DNA of 64,000 nt, taken from the NCBI GenBank assembly GCA_002436415.1, contig DJMA01000029.1, forward strand, positions 62,001 to 126,000, written 5' to 3'. The translations under genes were made by a program, and so were the position numbers. Shown piece by piece: positions 62,044 through 64,000 of this stretch. The notes below the pieces were generated by a model. That model was not told where the DNA came from. It worked only from the letters and a program-made list of their open reading frames with translations, and did not search any database. Numbering within the stretch: the first letter of the stretch is position 1; each line of letters starts with the position of its first letter. The stretch comes from Bdellovibrionaceae bacterium UBA6502. GTDB lineage: Bacteria > Bdellovibrionota > Bdellovibrionia > Bdellovibrionales > UBA840.

Positions 62044-63542
62044 TATTTATCGCCAGGCTTATCCTCTTCTAATTTCTCCTCAGAGAATTCCTTTCCATCC
62101 CAACGGAAGATACTTTCTTTGTCCTCCATCTTTGTATGGATGTTTACAGGTCGCCCCCAAATGTAAGCTACATTTTTTAATGTCTCTTCCATATAGTTTG
62201 GTTGCATATCTACACCCTCGTGTAAGTGCTTTAATAACAATTCACCACGATTGTTGTGATTACCGTTTACAACATCAATGATTGGCTGACCATGATTAGT
62301 TAACTGAAATAATAGTTGTTGCTTAATAGCCTTGAAATTTCGAGTATCTAACTCAAACTGACCAGTTCGCTTGTTAAAGTTATAAACGAACATTTTGTTT
62401 CTTACGCAAAAATCTTCCGTCAAAAACTCATCAATGAAAGTTACATCATTATAATCTCTTCTTACCTCGAAGATTTTTTTACGACCAAGGCCAACATGTT
62501 TATCCCAACGATTCTTTTCTTCAAAGTTATCTAACTCTTCCCATTCCCTGCCGAAACGACCTTTGTTCCATCTTTCTTCGATATCACGAAAAAGTTCAAT
62601 CCCAACTTTATATGGGTTAAAGCCATTCGGGCTCATCGCCATGGTTCCAGCGTGTTTATCTGCAAAAGTGATAATATCACAATCATGCATGATTTTTTCA
62701 GTCATTAATTTTGAGTGCCAGTAAGATGCCCAGCCCTCGTTCATGATTTTCGTCATACCTTGTGGCGAGAAGTAGTAAGACTCATCGCGAATGATAGACA
62801 AAATATCCTGCTGCCAGTTTTCTAGCTGAGCGTAATTGATTAAAAATAACAATACATCTCTTTCTGGCCTGATCGGAAAGTTAGGAGCTTGAGAAGCTCG
62901 TTCTTCCTGAGCTGCTGGATCAACACCACGTACGTCCGCACCACCTTCCATATACTCTTGCATATAAAAGCGGTCGTTTCTTATGTTTTCTACTCTTTCT
63001 TTTTCTTGGCGACGCTCTTCTTTTGTCGCTCTCTTTACATATGGACTATAACGATCTATTAGGTTCTCTATACTCAAACAGCGATCAATGAAATTTTCAA
63101 CAACATCATAACCATAACGATCCATATACCTACGGATTCGTGTCGCATGATTAGCCATTGTATCCATCATTTTACGATCTGTAGGCTCAAACCATTTATT
63201 GTTTTTAAAGAAATCACAGTGACCAAAAACATGGGCCATAACCAGCTTTTGATCCACCAACTCATTGCCTTTCATTAAATAGGCATAGCAAGGATCTGTA
63301 TTAATCACCATTTCATAAATTTTCGAAAGACCATACTCGTAACCTTTAGACAATTGCTCATACTGCATTCCAAAGTTCCAGTGTGGATACCTTGTTGGAA
63401 AACCACCATAAGCCGCTAGTTGCGACATCTGATCATAGTCCACCATTTCAAAAATAGTCTTAAAAAAATCTAGGCCATAATCGGCAGCGATTTTTTCAAT
63501 GCGGTCTCTTTCGATTTGTAATTCTAATGGCAAGCTATCCAT
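62043..63542 (-). CDS. SpoVR family protein
   Basis: 499 residues. IERIAADYGLDFF, GGFPTRYPHWNFGMQYEQLSKGY, VMAHVFGHCDFFKNN and MNEGWASYWHSKLM are diagnostic of SpoVR/YcgB, known from spore cortex formation in Bacillus and widely conserved with YeaG/YeaH in non-sporulating bacteria. 2 nt downstream of the YeaH-type gene. Likely part of a stress-response module. Confidence 0.95.
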   Translation of the reverse strand: MDSLPLELQIERDRIEKIAADYGLDFFKTIFEMVDYDQMSQLAAYGGFPTRYPHWNFGMQYEQLSKGYEYGLSKIYEMVINTDPCYAYLMKGNELVDQKLVMAHVFGHCDFFKNNKWFEPTDRKMMDTMANHATRIRRYMDRYGYDVVENFIDRCLSIENLIDRYSPYVKRATKEERRQEKERVENIRNDRFYMQEYMEGGADVRGVDPAAQEERASQAPNFPIRPERDVLLFLINYAQLENWQQDILSIIRDESYYFSPQGMTKIMNEGWASYWHSKLMTEKIMHDCDIITFADKHAGTMAMSPNGFNPYKVGIELFRDIEERWNKGRFGREWEELDNFEEKNRWDKHVGLGRKKIFEVRRDYNDVTFIDEFLTEDFCVRNKMFVYNFNKRTGQFELDTRNFKAIKQQLLFQLTNHGQPIIDVVNGNHNNRGELLLKHLHEGVDMQPNYMEETLKNVAYIWGRPVNIHTKMEDKESIFRWDGKEFSEEKLEEDKPGDK

Positions 63543-63544
63543 AA

Positions 63545-64000
63545 CTACTTTCCTTTGCCTAAAAAGTCCTTGATCGATTGGATGATGGCATCACGATTGG
63601 CAATTTGACTTAAAGTCATAATTTCATCTTCGGGAAATTCCTTTTCAAGGTCTTTGTAAAACTGCCCGCTACCATACTTAGATTCTACTTGGCCGTAACC
63701 AAACATATTCGACTTTGGCAAAATATGTTTTTTTAGAATCTCCATACAATATCTCGTGTCATCAGTACTCCAGTTGTCACCATCTGAAAAATGAAATGGA
63801 TAGATGTTCCACTCACTCACTGGATACTCTTCATCAATGATTTGTTTACATAGATTGTAGGCAGAACTAATTAAAGTACCACCGGATTCACTGGTAGAAA
63901 AAAAGGTTTGTTCATCCACTTCTCTGGCAGCAGCATCATGAATTATAAAACGTGTTTGTAATCCTTTATAATGTTTCTTTAGCCAAGTGTTGATCCAAAA
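63545..64000 (-). CDS. YeaH/YhbH-family (DUF444) protein, 5' end beyond window
   Basis: Open on the minus strand to the last base of the window (152 codons of the C-terminal part). WINTWLKKHYKGLQTRFIIHDAAAREVDE then FFSTSESGGTLISSAYNL, and FHFSDGDNWSTDDT are the vWA-like core of DUF444. The true start lies outside. With SpoVR it forms the conserved yeaG-yeaH-spoVR module; the YeaG/PrkA kinase is expected further upstream. Confidence 0.92.
   Translation of the reverse strand, partial: FWINTWLKKHYKGLQTRFIIHDAAAREVDEQTFFSTSESGGTLISSAYNLCKQIIDEEYPVSEWNIYPFHFSDGDNWSTDDTRYCMEILKKHILPKSNMFGYGQVESKYGSGQFYKDLEKEFPEDEIMTLSQIANRDAIIQSIKDFLGKGK

Noticed and set aside
1..64000. tRNA, rRNA, CRISPR array, transposase or integrase
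   Set aside because: Scanned by eye for T-loop sequences, regularly spaced repeats and recombinase motifs; none found.

Overview
The window looks like chromosomal DNA of a low-GC, AT-rich Gram-negative bacterium of the Bdellovibrio lineage (Bdellovibrionota). The reasons are two regulators of the TIGR02147 type, many secreted or lipoprotein-like genes, several exported proteins with a [GA]YQNC motif ending the signal peptide (recalled from Bdellovibrio proteomes, not checked by search), and promoters resembling the sigma-28/FliA class that drives attack-phase genes in Bdellovibrio. No rRNA, tRNA, insertion sequence, integrase, prophage or CRISPR array was seen.

Layout. 1-2.1 kb: minus-strand signalling operon (CheY-like receiver, CheC-like protein, truncated PAS histidine kinase). 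2.3-15 kb: exported proteins (a 1114-residue beta-propeller-like lipoprotein, a glycosidase-like YQNC protein, a lipoprotein thiol peroxidase, SCO1, a MORN-like protein, a dermatopontin-like YQNC protein, a secreted protein with two uracil-DNA-glycosylase-like domains). 15.3-21.1 kb: plus-strand operon of a Cys-nucleophile alpha/beta hydrolase, a DUF6765 protein, a GMC oxidoreductase and a membrane histidine kinase. 21.1-28 kb: a deiminase-fold exported protein, a candidate non-coding RNA with G6 hairpin loops, two tandem papain-like proteins and a subtilase. 28-30.2 kb: terminator-rich spacer and a TIGR02147 regulator. 30.3-37 kb: haem operon hemA-hemCD-hemL-kinase-regulator-hemE. 37-43 kb: small exported proteins, a zinc-ribbon protein, and ppx/ppk. 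43-47 kb: Pmp-like YQNC protein and a TPR protein. 47-55 kb: flavin oxidase, secA, trmL, a GGCT-like protein, glnB-glnA. 55-61.5 kb: a GcvH-like protein without the lipoyl lysine, a second TIGR02147 regulator, a secreted metalloprotease-like protein and two paralogous secreted proteins, with a repeated ~65-bp element upstream of the regulator and of the paralogue pair. 61.5-64 kb: membrane protein, SpoVR and a truncated YeaH-type protein.

Three regulatory themes link these genes. Sigma-28-like promoters precede six transcription units, including all three YQNC proteins, and at three genes the -10 box lies only 6-7 nt from the start codon, which implies leaderless mRNAs. A ~180-nt intergenic minus-strand transcript with repeated AUC-UGGGGG-GAU hairpins and a perfect intrinsic terminator is the best candidate for an undescribed RNA. 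The repeated element around the second TIGR02147 gene suggests a small self-contained regulon of secreted proteins. All functional calls rest on reading motifs; no database search was possible.
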